Below, piece after piece: positions 1-9,802 of a stretch of 64,000 nucleotides of DNA (position 1 is the stretch's first letter; each line of letters begins with the position of its first letter). The notes under the pieces are model-generated. The model saw only the letters and a program-made list of their open reading frames with translations, ran no database searches and was not told the origin of the DNA. Made by a program: the position numbers and the translations under genes. Origin of the DNA: an uncultured beta proteobacterium (lineage in GTDB: Bacteria > Pseudomonadota > Gammaproteobacteria > Burkholderiales > Burkholderiaceae_C); the NCBI GenBank assembly GCA_903823025.1, contig CAIJRK010000053.1:41691-105690 (forward strand), written 5' to 3'.

Positions 1-423
1 AGGGGCGCGACGCAGGGGAACGCTGTAGTCCGCATTGAACGGGATCAGCAACATACCCAACATGCGGGCGCGCTGCGATTGGGCCAGGCGATGCAGGTGA
101 AAGGCGTCGGCTACCGGCACGACTTCGGCGGCTTTTTTGCGCTTGCGGGCGGGCACATTGTCAGCGCGCCGGGCCAGGGCTTGCAGCAATTGCTTGGCGT
201 TCTGAAAATCGCCCCGCCAGAGCAATGCGGTGCCTTCACAGGTTAATCGGTAAGCGGTGTCGGCGGTCATGGTGTCGTCGGCCAGCACCACGCGCTTGGG
301 CGGTGGCGCACCACGTTCCGAGCGCCAAAGTGCGCTGCGTTCTTCACCGGCTTCGGTCCAATGGATAACAGGCAAAGCGCCAGCGGTAGTTTCTGAAGTG
401 ACGAGGAGGGGTGAGTTGGACAT
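1..423 (-). CDS. Probable class I SAM-dependent methyltransferase, N-terminal part (runs off the left edge)
   Basis: An open frame starts at 423 and stays open to base 1, so only the first 141 residues are present. The visible part holds the phrases ALWRSERGAPPPKRVV, ADDTMTADTAYRL and ALLWRGDFQNAKQLLQALARR, then a basic stretch (RKRKKAAE) and AFHLHRLAQSQRARMLGMLL. From memory this resembles the non-catalytic N-terminal region of a methyltransferase family common in Comamonadaceae. The SAM-binding motif would lie outside the window, so the function is inference. It is divergent from the secreted-protein gene at 481. Confidence 0.5.
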   Translation of the reverse strand, partial: MSNSPLLVTSETTAGALPVIHWTEAGEERSALWRSERGAPPPKRVVLADDTMTADTAYRLTCEGTALLWRGDFQNAKQLLQALARRADNVPARKRKKAAEVVPVADAFHLHRLAQSQRARMLGMLLIPFNADYSVPLRRAP

Positions 424-480
424 CGAATTGGTAAACGCTAAAAAAGATAACCAGTGTTTTAACAGATCAGGCGTGAAACA

Positions 481-1059
481 ATGGCCGCCATGAAGAAAAA
501 CCTAACCTTGACGTCACTTGCTTTTTCCGGATTGTTATTTTTGACGATGCACACCGCGCTGGCACAGTTGCCGCAACGTGATTTGATCATTGAGTTTCGG
601 CAGATTGAAGATACTTCGGGCCAGAGCGTCAGCACACAAGCCAGCACGCCCTTGTTGGCCTCGCAACAGGTGCGGGTGCGCAACGGAGAAAAGGCCCAAC
701 TGTCAATGGGCCAGTCCATGCCGATGCAGTGGGTGCAGTCAGCTGGGCGCCGCCATGGAGTGACGCAAGCTCTAACTTGGATGGAGGCCAATCAACGCCT
801 TTCTGTGCAGCCCCGCTGGCCCGGCGTCAAACAAAATGTCACGGTGGTGATTGAGGTGCAATCGACCCAGGTTGAAGACCGCATTGGCGCTGACTTGCCC
901 AACCAGTCGCATAGCCAAGTGGGCACCACGGTGAGCGCCCCCTTGGGGCAGTGGATCACGATGGCGGCCACGGGCAGCAGTCTCCCGACAAGCGTTTACA
1001 GCAGTTCAGCGGTTAGCGATGCGCGGCGTTTGTTTCAGTTGCGGGTGCTGGCACCCTGA
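481..1059 (+). CDS. Secreted protein of unknown function
   Basis: 192 residues. An N-terminal basic segment (MKKN) is followed by a hydrophobic stretch and an AxA-type site (TALAQ, about residue 29), so it is very probably exported to the periplasm. The mature part is rich in beta-prone segments such as LIIEFRQIED, PLLASQQVRVRNG and QNVTVVIEVQ, with repeated QVRVRNGEKAQLSMGQS and APLGQWI phrases. No enzyme motif is visible. A second start (MKKN) at 490 is equally possible. I do not recognise a characterised family; similar exported proteins seem to be conserved in this bacterial family. It converges on the chemoreceptor gene, with only 9 bases between the stops. Confidence 0.7.
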   Translation: MAAMKKNLTLTSLAFSGLLFLTMHTALAQLPQRDLIIEFRQIEDTSGQSVSTQASTPLLASQQVRVRNGEKAQLSMGQSMPMQWVQSAGRRHGVTQALTWMEANQRLSVQPRWPGVKQNVTVVIEVQSTQVEDRIGADLPNQSHSQVGTTVSAPLGQWITMAATGSSLPTSVYSSSAVSDARRLFQLRVLAP

Positions 1060-1068
1060 GTGGCGCGC

Positions 1069-2682
1069 TTAAAGCCTTGAAGAAGGTGTCACGGGCGCCG
1101 TGTTGTGCGCATCGTCGAGCTTGAACAGACAAACCACCTGTTCCAAATGGCCCGCTTGATTTTGTAACGATTGAGCCGCGACAGTCGCCTCTTCAACCAG
1201 CGCAACGTTTTGCTGGGTGACTTGGTTCATTTCCGTCATTGCCGCGTTAACGTGCTGAATGCCTGCGGTTTGCTCGGCGCTGGCAGCGGCAATTTCACCC
1301 ATGATGTCCGTGACATTTTTGATGCTGCTCACAATATCCGTCATGGTGGTGCCCGCTTGGTGAACCAGCAAACTGCCTGCGTCCACACGCTCAACGGAGG
1401 CACTGATGAGTGTTTTGATTTCTTTGGCTGCGGCGGCTGATCGTTTGGCCAGGCTGCGAACTTCAGCGGCAACGACAGCAAAACCGCGTCCCTGCTCTCC
1501 GGCGCGAGCGGCCTCGACGGCAGCATTCAAGGCCAGAATGTTGGTCTGAAAGGCAATGCCATCAATCACGCCAATGATGTCCACAATTTTTTGGGATGAA
1601 GCATTGATGGACGCCATGGTGTCCACCACCTGCGAGACCACAACGCCGCCTTTGACCGCCACCGCTGAGGCCGACAGGGCGAGTTGATTAGCCCGGCGTG
1701 CGTTGTCCGTGTTTTGATTAACCGTAGTGGTGAACGCTTGCATGGAAGCCGCCGTTTTTTCCAGCGCACTGGCTTGCAATTCGGTGCGCATGGATAAATC
1801 CGTGTTGCCTTTGGCAATGTCATGCGAGGTGGTGAAAAGATTGTCTGTGCCATCGCGCACCTGGCTGACGATGTGCGCCAGACTTTCATTCATCTCTTTT
1901 AAGGCCTGTTGTAATTCGCCTATCTCGTTGCCTGAATCGACCGTAATTCTCTGTGACAAATCACCTGCGGCAATGCCTCGCGCCATCTGCACGCCTTGCG
2001 CTAACGGCTGGGTGATGACTTTGCGGATAAAGGGATAAATCAGCATCAGCACGGGAACACAGGTGATGAGCGCGGCCAGCATCGACTTGTAACGCTGTTC
2101 GGCCAGCCCGGCATTAACTTGGTCTAACGAGACCTTCATGCTGACAACGCCCAGCACGGTGTTGGCGGGCACTTGGTGGCAAAGCATACAGTTTTTGCCC
2201 AATGAATTAGGCAGCGCCAGCGCGGGACGTACCGCACGCAGGTATTCACCCTTGCTGTCCGATTCAACCTGCGTGATGGCTTGGCCACTGAGCAGCACTT
2301 GTTTTTCAAGGGTGTCCGGGTGTGTGTCGTCCTTCTCGGTGCCGGGGCCAAAGGCCGCAATGACGGCGTCGCCGCGCAACACCCGAACATCACGGATCGA
2401 GCCGAGTTGTTTGACCTGATCCAGAAAAACGTCGCGCTGTGCCACCGTGCCGGTCACCATCATGCCGGTGAGTCCGGCCATTGTGGCGTCGTGCATACTG
2501 AGCGAAAAATCGCGGGCCTGATCCAGCGCGGCCTCCCGGTAAACAACCCCTTGCCAAACGATAACCCCTGACCAGACGATGAGCAATGCCACGCCAATAG
2601 TGATCAACAGCTGAACCCAAATTTTTAAATGAGCGACGCGCAAGATATAAATCCTAATTGAATCGAAAAATGAATTAAACAA
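1069..2682 (-). CDS. Methyl-accepting chemotaxis protein with periplasmic CxxCH haem motif
   Basis: 537 residues. Transmembrane helices lie near residues 20-45 and 200-220 and enclose a periplasmic sensor domain of about 155 residues. Within the sensor is CMLCH (Cys165, Cys168, His169), the attachment signature for c-type haem, just before the second membrane segment. A HAMP linker follows (about 220-275, [22 protein letters not shown]), then the cytoplasmic signalling hairpin with the highly conserved core [19 protein letters not shown] near residues 370-390. No C-terminal NWETF pentapeptide is present. Haem-bearing sensor domains are known in some chemoreceptors, where they report redox state or gases; that role here is inference. 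It stands alone, with no che genes nearby. Confidence 0.9.
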   Translation of the reverse strand: MFNSFFDSIRIYILRVAHLKIWVQLLITIGVALLIVWSGVIVWQGVVYREAALDQARDFSLSMHDATMAGLTGMMVTGTVAQRDVFLDQVKQLGSIRDVRVLRGDAVIAAFGPGTEKDDTHPDTLEKQVLLSGQAITQVESDSKGEYLRAVRPALALPNSLGKNCMLCHQVPANTVLGVVSMKVSLDQVNAGLAEQRYKSMLAALITCVPVLMLIYPFIRKVITQPLAQGVQMARGIAAGDLSQRITVDSGNEIGELQQALKEMNESLAHIVSQVRDGTDNLFTTSHDIAKGNTDLSMRTELQASALEKTAASMQAFTTTVNQNTDNARRANQLALSASAVAVKGGVVVSQVVDTMASINASSQKIVDIIGVIDGIAFQTNILALNAAVEAARAGEQGRGFAVVAAEVRSLAKRSAAAAKEIKTLISASVERVDAGSLLVHQAGTTMTDIVSSIKNVTDIMGEIAAASAEQTAGIQHVNAAMTEMNQVTQQNVALVEEATVAAQSLQNQAGHLEQVVCLFKLDDAHNTAPVTPSSRL

Positions 2683-2717
2683 TTTTTTGGAAGTATCTCA
2701 CTGCCCGCGACGCGTAT

Positions 2718-3950
2718 TTATTTCACATGGCACTCGCGTCGAAGCAGCGCGAGCGCATCGTTTAATTTGTAATCTGAGTCACTTTGAAGCGTGTGTTGCG
2801 CCTCGTCACAAAAGGCTGTCCACAATTGGGCATAGCCTTCTTGATGCTGCACGGGCGCCTGCGCGTGAATGTACTGATGCGCCAAATCGGGTTGCCAGCC
2901 ATTTTTTCGGATCTTGCGAATCAAGGCGCTCGCCCCTTTTTCAGTCAGCCATGTTTTGGGGGGACTGCCTGCGGCAACCCCTAAAAACAGGGTAAGTAAC
3001 GAGCCATCGTCGTGATGCCCATCGGTGGCTTTTTCCCAGGCTTTAGCATTTGCATCGTCATAGTCTTGCACTTCACTCAAGCCGTCTTCGAGCCAAAAGT
3101 AGCGACCCATGAAGGCGGGTGTCTGGTCAAACAGTTTTCTGATGGGCAGCGCTGCATCTAAAATTTTTGTTAAATCGAGCTGCACCGATTGCCGCACGGC
3201 TTGCACCACGGGTTTGAAGGTGATTGGCAAGTTTTTGGGCAGCGGCAGGGCAAGCAGCACACCCGCCTTTTTTTTACGAAGTCCAACAATTATTTTTTCA
3301 AAGGCGACCCAATCGGGCATATCGGTGTGTCGGGTGGCTGACATCAACAACGCGGTGCGGATCACCGCCTCGGCGTCCTTGCCGGCATCTTCCAGATCGG
3401 TGGCGCTCAGTCCCAGGCTATCGGCCAGCCAAATAGCGGCGTCCACGACTTGAGCGACCTGGCTGCGCTGGGCCAGTTCCAACTGATAGTCGGCCAGACT
3501 TCTGAGTGACCACTTGGCCAGCAACGGGATATGTTTATCGGTAAACCCGCCGCGCTCATTCATACCAAAGTGGCTGTTTTTCGGCATCACAATCAAGCGC
3601 TTGAGCATCTCTGAGCCGCCTTTGGAGTGCGACAAAAACGAATAATCGCGCAACGATTCAGCGGCCACTTTTAAATCGCCGTGACTCGTCTGCTCAAGGT
3701 AGAGACTGACCAGATTGACGAGACGGTCTTTGGCTTTTTCAAGCTCGGGGCGCAAATTCTCGTTGCCAAAGTAGCGCGCTATTTGCACCATGCCTTTGGG
3801 CGCATCGTCGGCCATGGTGTCCAGTCTGGCTTGGTCAAGCAAGCCATTTTTTACACCAAACTGCAAGGCTTTTTCAAAAAAAGGCCGGGCGTCGTACAGC
3901 GAGACGGCAGCGGGTGAAGGAGATGACATAAGCGTTGGGTGTGTGGGCAT
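2718..3950 (-). CDS. Conserved-looking protein of unknown function
   Basis: 410 residues, mostly helical, soluble, with no signal peptide or membrane segment. Phrases such as SFLSHSKGGSEMLKRLIVMPKNSHFGMN and RYFWLEDGLSEVQDYDDANAKAW suggest a folded domain, but I recognise no family. It is the last of four genes read in one direction from the J-domain gene at 5644 (gap of 32 bases to the gene before), so it may be a partner of a J-domain/Hsp70 pathway. A start at 3929 (MSSPSP) is also possible; neither start has a clear ribosome site. Confidence 0.65.
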   Translation of the reverse strand: MPTHPTLMSSPSPAAVSLYDARPFFEKALQFGVKNGLLDQARLDTMADDAPKGMVQIARYFGNENLRPELEKAKDRLVNLVSLYLEQTSHGDLKVAAESLRDYSFLSHSKGGSEMLKRLIVMPKNSHFGMNERGGFTDKHIPLLAKWSLRSLADYQLELAQRSQVAQVVDAAIWLADSLGLSATDLEDAGKDAEAVIRTALLMSATRHTDMPDWVAFEKIIVGLRKKKAGVLLALPLPKNLPITFKPVVQAVRQSVQLDLTKILDAALPIRKLFDQTPAFMGRYFWLEDGLSEVQDYDDANAKAWEKATDGHHDDGSLLTLFLGVAAGSPPKTWLTEKGASALIRKIRKNGWQPDLAHQYIHAQAPVQHQEGYAQLWTAFCDEAQHTLQSDSDYKLNDALALLRRECHVK

Positions 3951-3982
3951 CGTGACTAAAAGGTGCGGTAAAAGACTGCGCG

Positions 3983-4726
3983 TTAAATCGCCGATTCTTC
4001 GTCCGACTCGCGGGCCGCCGGGGTCGCTTTTCCGCGATCCGTGTCGCCGGTCTCGACTTTGCCATCGTCCTCGTCTTGTTCATCTTCTGCCAAGCCCGCT
4101 TCAAAAGCACGGGCTTTGGCACGCAGTGTGATCAGCATCTCGATGAACAGGTCAGGGTTTTGGTAACGCAGAATCCACGCCAATTCCATCCAGTCCCGAT
4201 CAGCCACTTCATCTTGTTCGACCCGTGGTTTGGCATAGGCGCTGGCCAGCAAAGCAGTCTCGGACAGCATTTCGCCATCGTCTTCCATGGTGTCAAAAGT
4301 GCCGGTACGGGCAAAGGCCTCAATGCGGCTCCACTTTTCATCGAAGTAGTCGGCCAGCGCATCCGCACCGCCATCCAGATCACCGATCTCGGTCAAAAAT
4401 TCCAGTGGGTCGGCGTCTTCCCGAAAAATAATCGAATTGACCATGCCGCGCAGATGCGTGCGCGTCAAGTCTTTGTATTGTTTTTCAATCACCACCGCGC
4501 GGGCAAATTGTGCGGGTGTGACGGCCAGATTGATGATGGATTCTTTCGAGTTGTCGTACTCGCGGATCACCGCCAGAATATCTTTGGCAGGCAGTTGCTC
4601 CAGCACTAGCATCAGTGCTGAATCGCCTTCGGTGTCGGCCAATTCAACCAGCGCGGACTCGGCGCCGACGATGTCGCCTGCGGCAATCAGGCTTTGGGTT
4701 TTGGCAATCAGGGCAAGATGGTTCAT
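3983..4726 (-). CDS. Unknown protein with acidic C-terminal tail
   Basis: 247 residues, helical, soluble. The N-terminus (IAKTQSLIAAGDIVGAESALVELA) looks like a short helical repeat. The last 40 residues are charged and low in complexity (EDEQDEDDGKVETGD, ending ARESDEESAI). No catalytic motif is visible and I do not recognise the family. It lies 48 bases after the 193-aa gene and 32 bases before the 410-aa gene, so the set is probably one transcript. Confidence 0.65.
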   Translation of the reverse strand: MNHLALIAKTQSLIAAGDIVGAESALVELADTEGDSALMLVLEQLPAKDILAVIREYDNSKESIINLAVTPAQFARAVVIEKQYKDLTRTHLRGMVNSIIFREDADPLEFLTEIGDLDGGADALADYFDEKWSRIEAFARTGTFDTMEDDGEMLSETALLASAYAKPRVEQDEVADRDWMELAWILRYQNPDLFIEMLITLRAKARAFEAGLAEDEQDEDDGKVETGDTDRGKATPAARESDEESAI

Positions 4727-4774
4727 CGAACAAGTTTCCGGTTTGAGAGGAGAGGGATGGCGTGCAGGAGGGGT

Positions 4775-5356
4775 TTAGTGGTCTTTGCGATCAAAGCCTT
4801 GTTCGACCATCCAGTCGGCGCCTGCGTCTTCACGGGCCCGCGCTTCTTTTTCTTCGGCGGCATCGAACTCGCTGAACGCGTCATCGCCTTCTTCGTTGTC
4901 GTCTTTGTCTTCGTCGTCAGAGTCGCCTGCTTCATCAGCGTCGGCAGAAGGGTTGGTCGGCGCCGCCTCGGGTTTGCCGTACATATACTCCAGACCGGCA
5001 GCGACGGTCATTAACCATTCGCCTTTGGGTTCTTGCAGGATGCGCGTTGACAAGTCTTGCGCCCAGGGGGCTAACTGAATGGCATGAGTCAGATGGTCCC
5101 ATGCCGGAAACTCTTCGGACTCAAAACTGAGCAGGTCGTCCATCACGGCAGGCAGTTTGAAGCGAAAGCCTTCATGCAAAACGACCGACACCATCTCGGG
5201 GCTGAGTTCAATCATTTGCAGCAAAAAATTCAACTCCTTGCGCCGTTCTGCCAAGCGCTGACGCAGAATATCGCGCCCTTCGGAGTCAAAAGTCAGGTCG
5301 TCTATTTCAGCCTGATAAGCCGAGCGCAGGTGGAGAAAAAAGGGAGATATTTTCAT
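4775..5356 (-). CDS. Unknown protein with long acidic tail
   Basis: 193 residues. The N-terminal 140 residues are helical (EGRDILRQRLAERRKELNFLLQMI), followed by a very acidic linker (SDDEDKDDNEEGDDAFSEFD) and a short ending WMVEQGFDRKDH. Acidic tails of this sort are also present in the next gene. The family is not recognised. It starts 12 bases after the J-domain gene stops, which points to co-transcription and perhaps a shared complex with the J-protein. Confidence 0.65.
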   Translation of the reverse strand: MKISPFFLHLRSAYQAEIDDLTFDSEGRDILRQRLAERRKELNFLLQMIELSPEMVSVVLHEGFRFKLPAVMDDLLSFESEEFPAWDHLTHAIQLAPWAQDLSTRILQEPKGEWLMTVAAGLEYMYGKPEAAPTNPSADADEAGDSDDEDKDDNEEGDDAFSEFDAAEEKEARAREDAGADWMVEQGFDRKDH

Positions 5357-5368
5357 GACGATCGGTTT

Positions 5369-5644
5369 TCAAAGTAAGGGGTTGAAGTAATTTTGCCAAA
5401 TCTCGCGCGCGGTCTCAATCGGGCTGTCAAGCAGGTTGCGACGGCGGTTGTCGTCATATGCCTGACGTTTATCGACGTCCGAAAGCACTTCATAAGCCGT
5501 CTGTACCGCCCGAAAGCGTGCTGGCGCCTGGGTGGACGCATTTCTGTCCGGATGATGCAGGGAGGCTTGCTGGCGAAATGCTTTTTTGATGTCAGCCAGC
5601 GTCGCATCGCTGGCCAGCCCGAGGGTTGCGTAGTGGTCTGTCAT
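5369..5644 (-). CDS. Small J-domain protein (Hsp70 co-chaperone type)
   Basis: 91 residues, little more than a J domain. DHYATLGLASDATLADIKKAFRQQASLHHPDRN shows helix I, helix II and the HPD tripeptide that activates DnaK-type ATPases; helix III (ARFRAVQTAYEVLSDVDKRQAYD) follows. It lacks the Gly/Phe region, zinc-finger and client-binding domains of full DnaJ, so it should direct an Hsp70 to a specific task, possibly to the products of the three genes downstream. First gene of the group. Confidence 0.88.
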   Translation of the reverse strand: MTDHYATLGLASDATLADIKKAFRQQASLHHPDRNASTQAPARFRAVQTAYEVLSDVDKRQAYDDNRRRNLLDSPIETAREIWQNYFNPLL

Positions 5645-5761
5645 GCGTAGTTAAGCGATAGACGTGACAAGCGCGCGCTGGTTGAGCGGCTTGGCCTTGT
5701 TACAAAAATGGGGGAGGTCGATTATGTACCGATTGCGTGTCTTGGCGACTTGGCGTGTGGT

Positions 5762-6541
5762 CTAAAGCGTTAAAGATGTGACTTGTTCAAGGGGCACTTG
5801 ACGGTCAAGAATCGTCAAAATGCGTTGCAATTCGGTTTGTAACTGCGCCCGCGCTTCAACGGCATGGTGTCCCAAACTATCGCTCAGACTCATCTCATGC
5901 GGTGAAATGGGCAGGCCTTTGCGGGCAAAAGCGATGCAGTTGCTTCTTTCAAGCACGTCAATCGTGACCCAGTTGCCTTGAAAGGTCTGGTCAATGCGGT
6001 CGATGAACAAAGGATGCGCCGTGTGGACGTTATCCAGGTTGGCCGCGAGCACGCCGCAGGGCGTCATGATGCGGCGGCAGTTTTCATAAAAACAGGTGCT
6101 GCACAGTTCAACCGCCAGACCCTGTGCATCAAAACCATCGACCAAAACAACATCAAACACCAGCGCGGTGTCACGCACAAAATGGGCGCCGTCTGCACAC
6201 ACCACGTTGAACCGTTCGTCGTCGTCGGGTACTAAAAATTGCTGACGCAGGGCGATCACCTGTGGATTGATTTCAACCACGGTGATGCGGGTGTGAGGCA
6301 AATGTTGGTAACAAAATTTAGCCATGGACCCACCTCCCAAACCGATCATCAAAATATGCGCGGGGTGGGCGTTGGTCAGCAAAAAACCCATCATGGTTTT
6401 CGTATAGGGCAGCGTTAAGTCAAAGGGGCGCTGGCAGAGCATCTTGCTTTGCACGCCGTCACTGTTGAAATACAAAGACCGGCTGTCCTGATCCTCGTGA
6501 ATGAAAGGGCAGGCCGGAGTGGACTCAAGAACGCGCGTCAT
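5762..6541 (-). CDS. Spermidine-synthase-like protein, second copy
   Basis: 259 residues with a Rossmann fold of the polyamine-synthase type: MIGLGGGSMAKFCYQHLP (nucleotide-binding loop), TVVEINPQVIALR (acidic residue at the end of strand 2), DDERFNVVCADGAHFVRD and VVLVDGFDAQG. True aminopropyltransferases carry GGGDG and a DSSDP-like motif; here these read GGGSM and VDGFD, so the known spermidine synthase reaction is doubtful and a related methyltransferase-like or regulatory role is possible. Its start overlaps the stop of the upstream paralogue by 4 bases (ATGA), so translation is coupled. Confidence 0.8.
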   Translation of the reverse strand: MTRVLESTPACPFIHEDQDSRSLYFNSDGVQSKMLCQRPFDLTLPYTKTMMGFLLTNAHPAHILMIGLGGGSMAKFCYQHLPHTRITVVEINPQVIALRQQFLVPDDDERFNVVCADGAHFVRDTALVFDVVLVDGFDAQGLAVELCSTCFYENCRRIMTPCGVLAANLDNVHTAHPLFIDRIDQTFQGNWVTIDVLERSNCIAFARKGLPISPHEMSLSDSLGHHAVEARAQLQTELQRILTILDRQVPLEQVTSLTL

Positions 6542-7356
6542 TCAGTTTTTCGGGCTTGCCAATCCCAAATAATTTGTTGAAACACGTTCTTTAAAGATTT
6601 CAGCCGGTTCACAGCCACATGGCGGGTGTGCAGTTTGGCGCGCAAGGCGTGTGCGGACAAGGCCATATTTTTACCCGCAAAAACGATGGTATTGCCGTCC
6701 CGCTGGGCGGACACCTCGGCAATATTGCTGTCAAATGAGCGATCAATGCGGTCAACAAATAACGAATAAGTGGGCAAAAAAGTATGCAAATTGACGGCCA
6801 GAATACCTTGGTCAACCAGCACACGGTTGCAGTTTTCATAAAACTGCTGGGACCCCAATTGAGGGGCCTGGCCTTCCAGGTCGAAGCCGTCCACCAGCAG
6901 CACATCAAATTCCGGCTCGGCATCGCGCACAAAATCGGCGCCATCGGCTTCAATGACCTTGAAGCGCTCGTCGTCATCGGGCACCAGGAAGTCTTTGCGC
7001 AAAGCAATCACATGCGGATTGATTTCCACCACCGTCATTTTTGTTTCCGGTAGATTTTTGTAGCAAAACTTGGCCAGACTGCCGCCCCCTAACCCGATCA
7101 TGGCAATGTGCTTGGGCTGACTATTGAGGAGCAAAAAACCCATCATGGTCTTGGTGTAATCAAGCGCCAGCTCATCCGGGTCGCTGTTGTTCATTTTGCT
7201 TTGCAATTGATCAAGAGAAAAATGCAGAGACTTGCTGCCCAACTCTTCATGAATGAAGGGAACAAGATGTTGGGGACTGGTCGATTCAGCAAGTTCTGGC
7301 ATATAGAGTCTCATCAAGGCGGCGAAAGTGGGGGGGTTAACAGGCGGCGGTGTCAA
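6538..7356 (-). CDS. Spermidine-synthase-like protein, first copy
   Basis: 272 residues, paralogue of the next gene. It shows MIGLGGGSLAKFCYKNLP, VVEINPHVIALRKDFLVPDDDERF, EADGADFVRD and VLLVDGFDLEG in the same order. As in the partner, the aspartates needed by spermidine synthases are replaced. The two proteins are clearly related along their full length (TKTMMGFLL, FLVPDDDERF, FYENC shared), so this is a tandem duplication that has diverged. It begins 3 bases after malic enzyme stops and may be co-transcribed with it. Confidence 0.8.
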   Translation of the reverse strand: MTPPPVNPPTFAALMRLYMPELAESTSPQHLVPFIHEELGSKSLHFSLDQLQSKMNNSDPDELALDYTKTMMGFLLLNSQPKHIAMIGLGGGSLAKFCYKNLPETKMTVVEINPHVIALRKDFLVPDDDERFKVIEADGADFVRDAEPEFDVLLVDGFDLEGQAPQLGSQQFYENCNRVLVDQGILAVNLHTFLPTYSLFVDRIDRSFDSNIAEVSAQRDGNTIVFAGKNMALSAHALRAKLHTRHVAVNRLKSLKNVFQQIIWDWQARKTE

Positions 7357-7359
7357 TTT

Positions 7360-9654
7360 TCAACTTTGCAGGTTGACCTCGGCCACCGTCAGCGCCGTCA
7401 TATTGACCAAGCGGCGCACGGTTGCCGCCGCCGTCAGGATATGAATCGGTTGCGCCGCACCCAACAAAATAGGGCCAATTGAAACGCCCCCGCCAGCAGC
7501 TGTTTTAAGCAGGTTGTAGGCAATGTTGGCCGCGTCCAGATTCGGGAAAACCAGCAAATTGGCCTCGCCCGTCAAACGACTGCTGTGCATAATTTTTTCT
7601 CGGTAATGCGCATCCAGCGCCGTGTCACCATGCATTTCGCCATCCACTTCCAACCAGGGGGCAGCGGCTTGCACGAGCGCTAAAGCAGCCCGCATCTTGA
7701 TGGCGGAGGGCTGATTGCTGGAGCCAAAGTTGGCGTGCGACAAGAGAGCCGCTTTGGGATGCACGCCAATGCGCTTCATTTCCTGCGCGGCTAAGACCGT
7801 AATTTCAGCGATTTGCTCAGCGCTCGGGTCGTAGTTGACGTGGGTATCAGCCAGAAAAATCTGGCGACCCGGCAAGATCAGGCCAGTCATGCACGCATAG
7901 GTGCTGACACCGGGCGCTTTGCCAATGACCTGATCTACATAATTCAAGTGCAGCGACGTGGTGCCCCAAGTGCCGCAAATGACGCCATCCACCTCCCCTT
8001 TTTTGAGCAGCATCAGCGCAATGAGCGTGAGGCGGCGGCGCATTTCAATTTTGGCGCTCTGCACTGTGGTGCCCTGGCGGGCAGTTAACTGGTGGTAGGT
8101 TTGCCAGAAATCACGGTAACGGTCATCTTGCTCGACGTTGACGATGTCATAGTCCTGGTCTTGCTTGAGACGCAGACCAAACTTTTTGATGCGCTCGGCG
8201 ATGATGGCAGGACGGCCAATCAGGGTGGGACGCGCCAGGCTTTCATCCACGATGACCTGGCAAGCCCGCAAAACGCGCTCGTCTTCGCCTTCCGCATAGG
8301 CCACCCGCTTGGTAGGCGCGCGTTTGACGGCAGAAAAAATCGGCTTCATCAGGGTGCCAGATGCGTAAACAAAGGCTTCCAGGCGTTCTCGATAAGCGAC
8401 CATATCGGTGATCGGCGTTAAGGCAACGCCCGAGCTGGCGGCGGCTTCGGCCACGGCGGGGGCGATACGGGTCATCAGACGTGGATCAAACGGGCTGGGA
8501 ATCAAGTAATCAGGCCCAAACGCCATCGGCTGACTGACATAGGCCGCTGCGACGATGTCGCTTTGTTCGACTTGGGCCAGTTCTGCAATCGCATGAACGG
8601 CGGCCAGTTCCATCTCAATCGTGATGGTGGTGGCCCGCGAGTCCAAAGCGCCCCGGAAGATGTAGGGGAAGCACAAAACATTGTTCACCTGATTAGGATA
8701 ATCAGCCCGACCGGTGGCAATGATCGCATCGTCACGGACGGCTCTGATTTCTTCGGGCGTGATTTCGGGCGTGGGGTTGGCCAGCGCAAAAACCAAAGGG
8801 CGTGCCGCCATCTTTTTCACCATCTCGGGCTTGAGCACGCCACCGGCGGACAGACCTAAAAAGACATCGGCACCCTCAATCATTTCGCCTAATGTGCGGG
8901 CGCTGGTGACTTGAGCATAAACAATTTTGTCGGCGTCCATCAACTCGGTGCGGCCTTCGTACACCACGCCGGCCAAGTCGGTGACGAAGATGTTTTCACG
9001 CGGAATGCCCAGTTTGACCAACAAGCCCAAACAGGCCAGTGCCGCCGCGCCAGCACCGGAGGTCACCAGCTTGATCTTTTTCGGGTCTTTGCCCGCAACT
9101 TTCAAACCATTCAGAATTGCCGCGCCGACCACAATGGCGGTGCCGTGCTGGTCATCGTGAAAGACCGGAATCTTCATGCGTTCGCGCAATTTGCGTTCCA
9201 CATAAAAACAATCCGGCGCCTTGATGTCTTCCAGGTTGACGCCACCAAAGGTCGGCTCCAGAGCGGCAATGACATCTACCAGTTTGTCCAGATCAGGCTC
9301 GTCGATTTCCAGGTCGAACACGTCAATGCCGGCAAACTTTTTGAATAAAACCGCCTTGCCTTCCATCACGGGCTTGGCCGCCAGCGGGCCAATGTTGCCC
9401 AGTCCCAGCACGGCGGTGCCGTTGGTGATGACGGCCACCAAATTGCCCCGGCTGGTGTACTTGAAGGCCGCGTTAGGGTCTTTGACGATTTCCTCGCAAG
9501 GGGCCGCCACGCCGGGCGAGTAAGCCAGCCCCAAATCATGTTGATTGCTCAGTTGCTTGGTTGGCGCAATAGCCAGTTTTCCCGCTATTGGGTGTTCGTG
9601 ATAGTCCAGTGCCGCCAAGCGGAGTTGTTCCCATTTTGATTTCTGAATCGACAT
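7360..9654 (-). CDS. maeB: NADP-dependent malic enzyme (malate to pyruvate + CO2)
   Basis: About 764 residues from the start at 9654 ([13 protein letters not shown]), preceded by a purine-rich ribosome site (AGAAAGAAGACC); longer frames upstream are unlikely to be used. The N-terminal malic domain shows [51 protein letters not shown] and the nucleotide loop [18 protein letters not shown]. The C-terminal half (about 430-760) is phosphotransacetylase-like ([36 protein letters not shown]), which in this family is regulatory rather than catalytic and binds acetyl-CoA. It links the TCA cycle to pyruvate and NADPH supply. Confidence 0.95.
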   Translation of the reverse strand: MSIQKSKWEQLRLAALDYHEHPIAGKLAIAPTKQLSNQHDLGLAYSPGVAAPCEEIVKDPNAAFKYTSRGNLVAVITNGTAVLGLGNIGPLAAKPVMEGKAVLFKKFAGIDVFDLEIDEPDLDKLVDVIAALEPTFGGVNLEDIKAPDCFYVERKLRERMKIPVFHDDQHGTAIVVGAAILNGLKVAGKDPKKIKLVTSGAGAAALACLGLLVKLGIPRENIFVTDLAGVVYEGRTELMDADKIVYAQVTSARTLGEMIEGADVFLGLSAGGVLKPEMVKKMAARPLVFALANPTPEITPEEIRAVRDDAIIATGRADYPNQVNNVLCFPYIFRGALDSRATTITIEMELAAVHAIAELAQVEQSDIVAAAYVSQPMAFGPDYLIPSPFDPRLMTRIAPAVAEAAASSGVALTPITDMVAYRERLEAFVYASGTLMKPIFSAVKRAPTKRVAYAEGEDERVLRACQVIVDESLARPTLIGRPAIIAERIKKFGLRLKQDQDYDIVNVEQDDRYRDFWQTYHQLTARQGTTVQSAKIEMRRRLTLIALMLLKKGEVDGVICGTWGTTSLHLNYVDQVIGKAPGVSTYACMTGLILPGRQIFLADTHVNYDPSAEQIAEITVLAAQEMKRIGVHPKAALLSHANFGSSNQPSAIKMRAALALVQAAAPWLEVDGEMHGDTALDAHYREKIMHSSRLTGEANLLVFPNLDAANIAYNLLKTAAGGGVSIGPILLGAAQPIHILTAAATVRRLVNMTALTVAEVNLQS

Positions 9655-9780
9655 GATCGGTCTTCTTTCTGCCGTTGAAACGGCGATTAATAGGTCAGGC
9701 ATCTGCGTGACGCCAGGGCCGCCGAGGCGGCTTGCGTCATGCCTTGGCACGGCAACGGGGGCCGCTGGCTTGGCGTGTTT

Positions 9781-9802
9781 AAAAAGAACAGCGCGGTTCT
9801 TT
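9781..9802 (-). promoter_or_regulatory. Terminator-like hairpin in the malic enzyme leader
   Basis: AAAAGAAC and GTTCTTTT form an 8-bp perfect stem around a 6-base loop. Read on the minus strand the hairpin is followed by a T-rich stretch and lies about 126 bases upstream of the maeB start. Neither flanking gene ends here, so it is not an ordinary gene terminator. An attenuator role is an inference. Confidence 0.35.
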
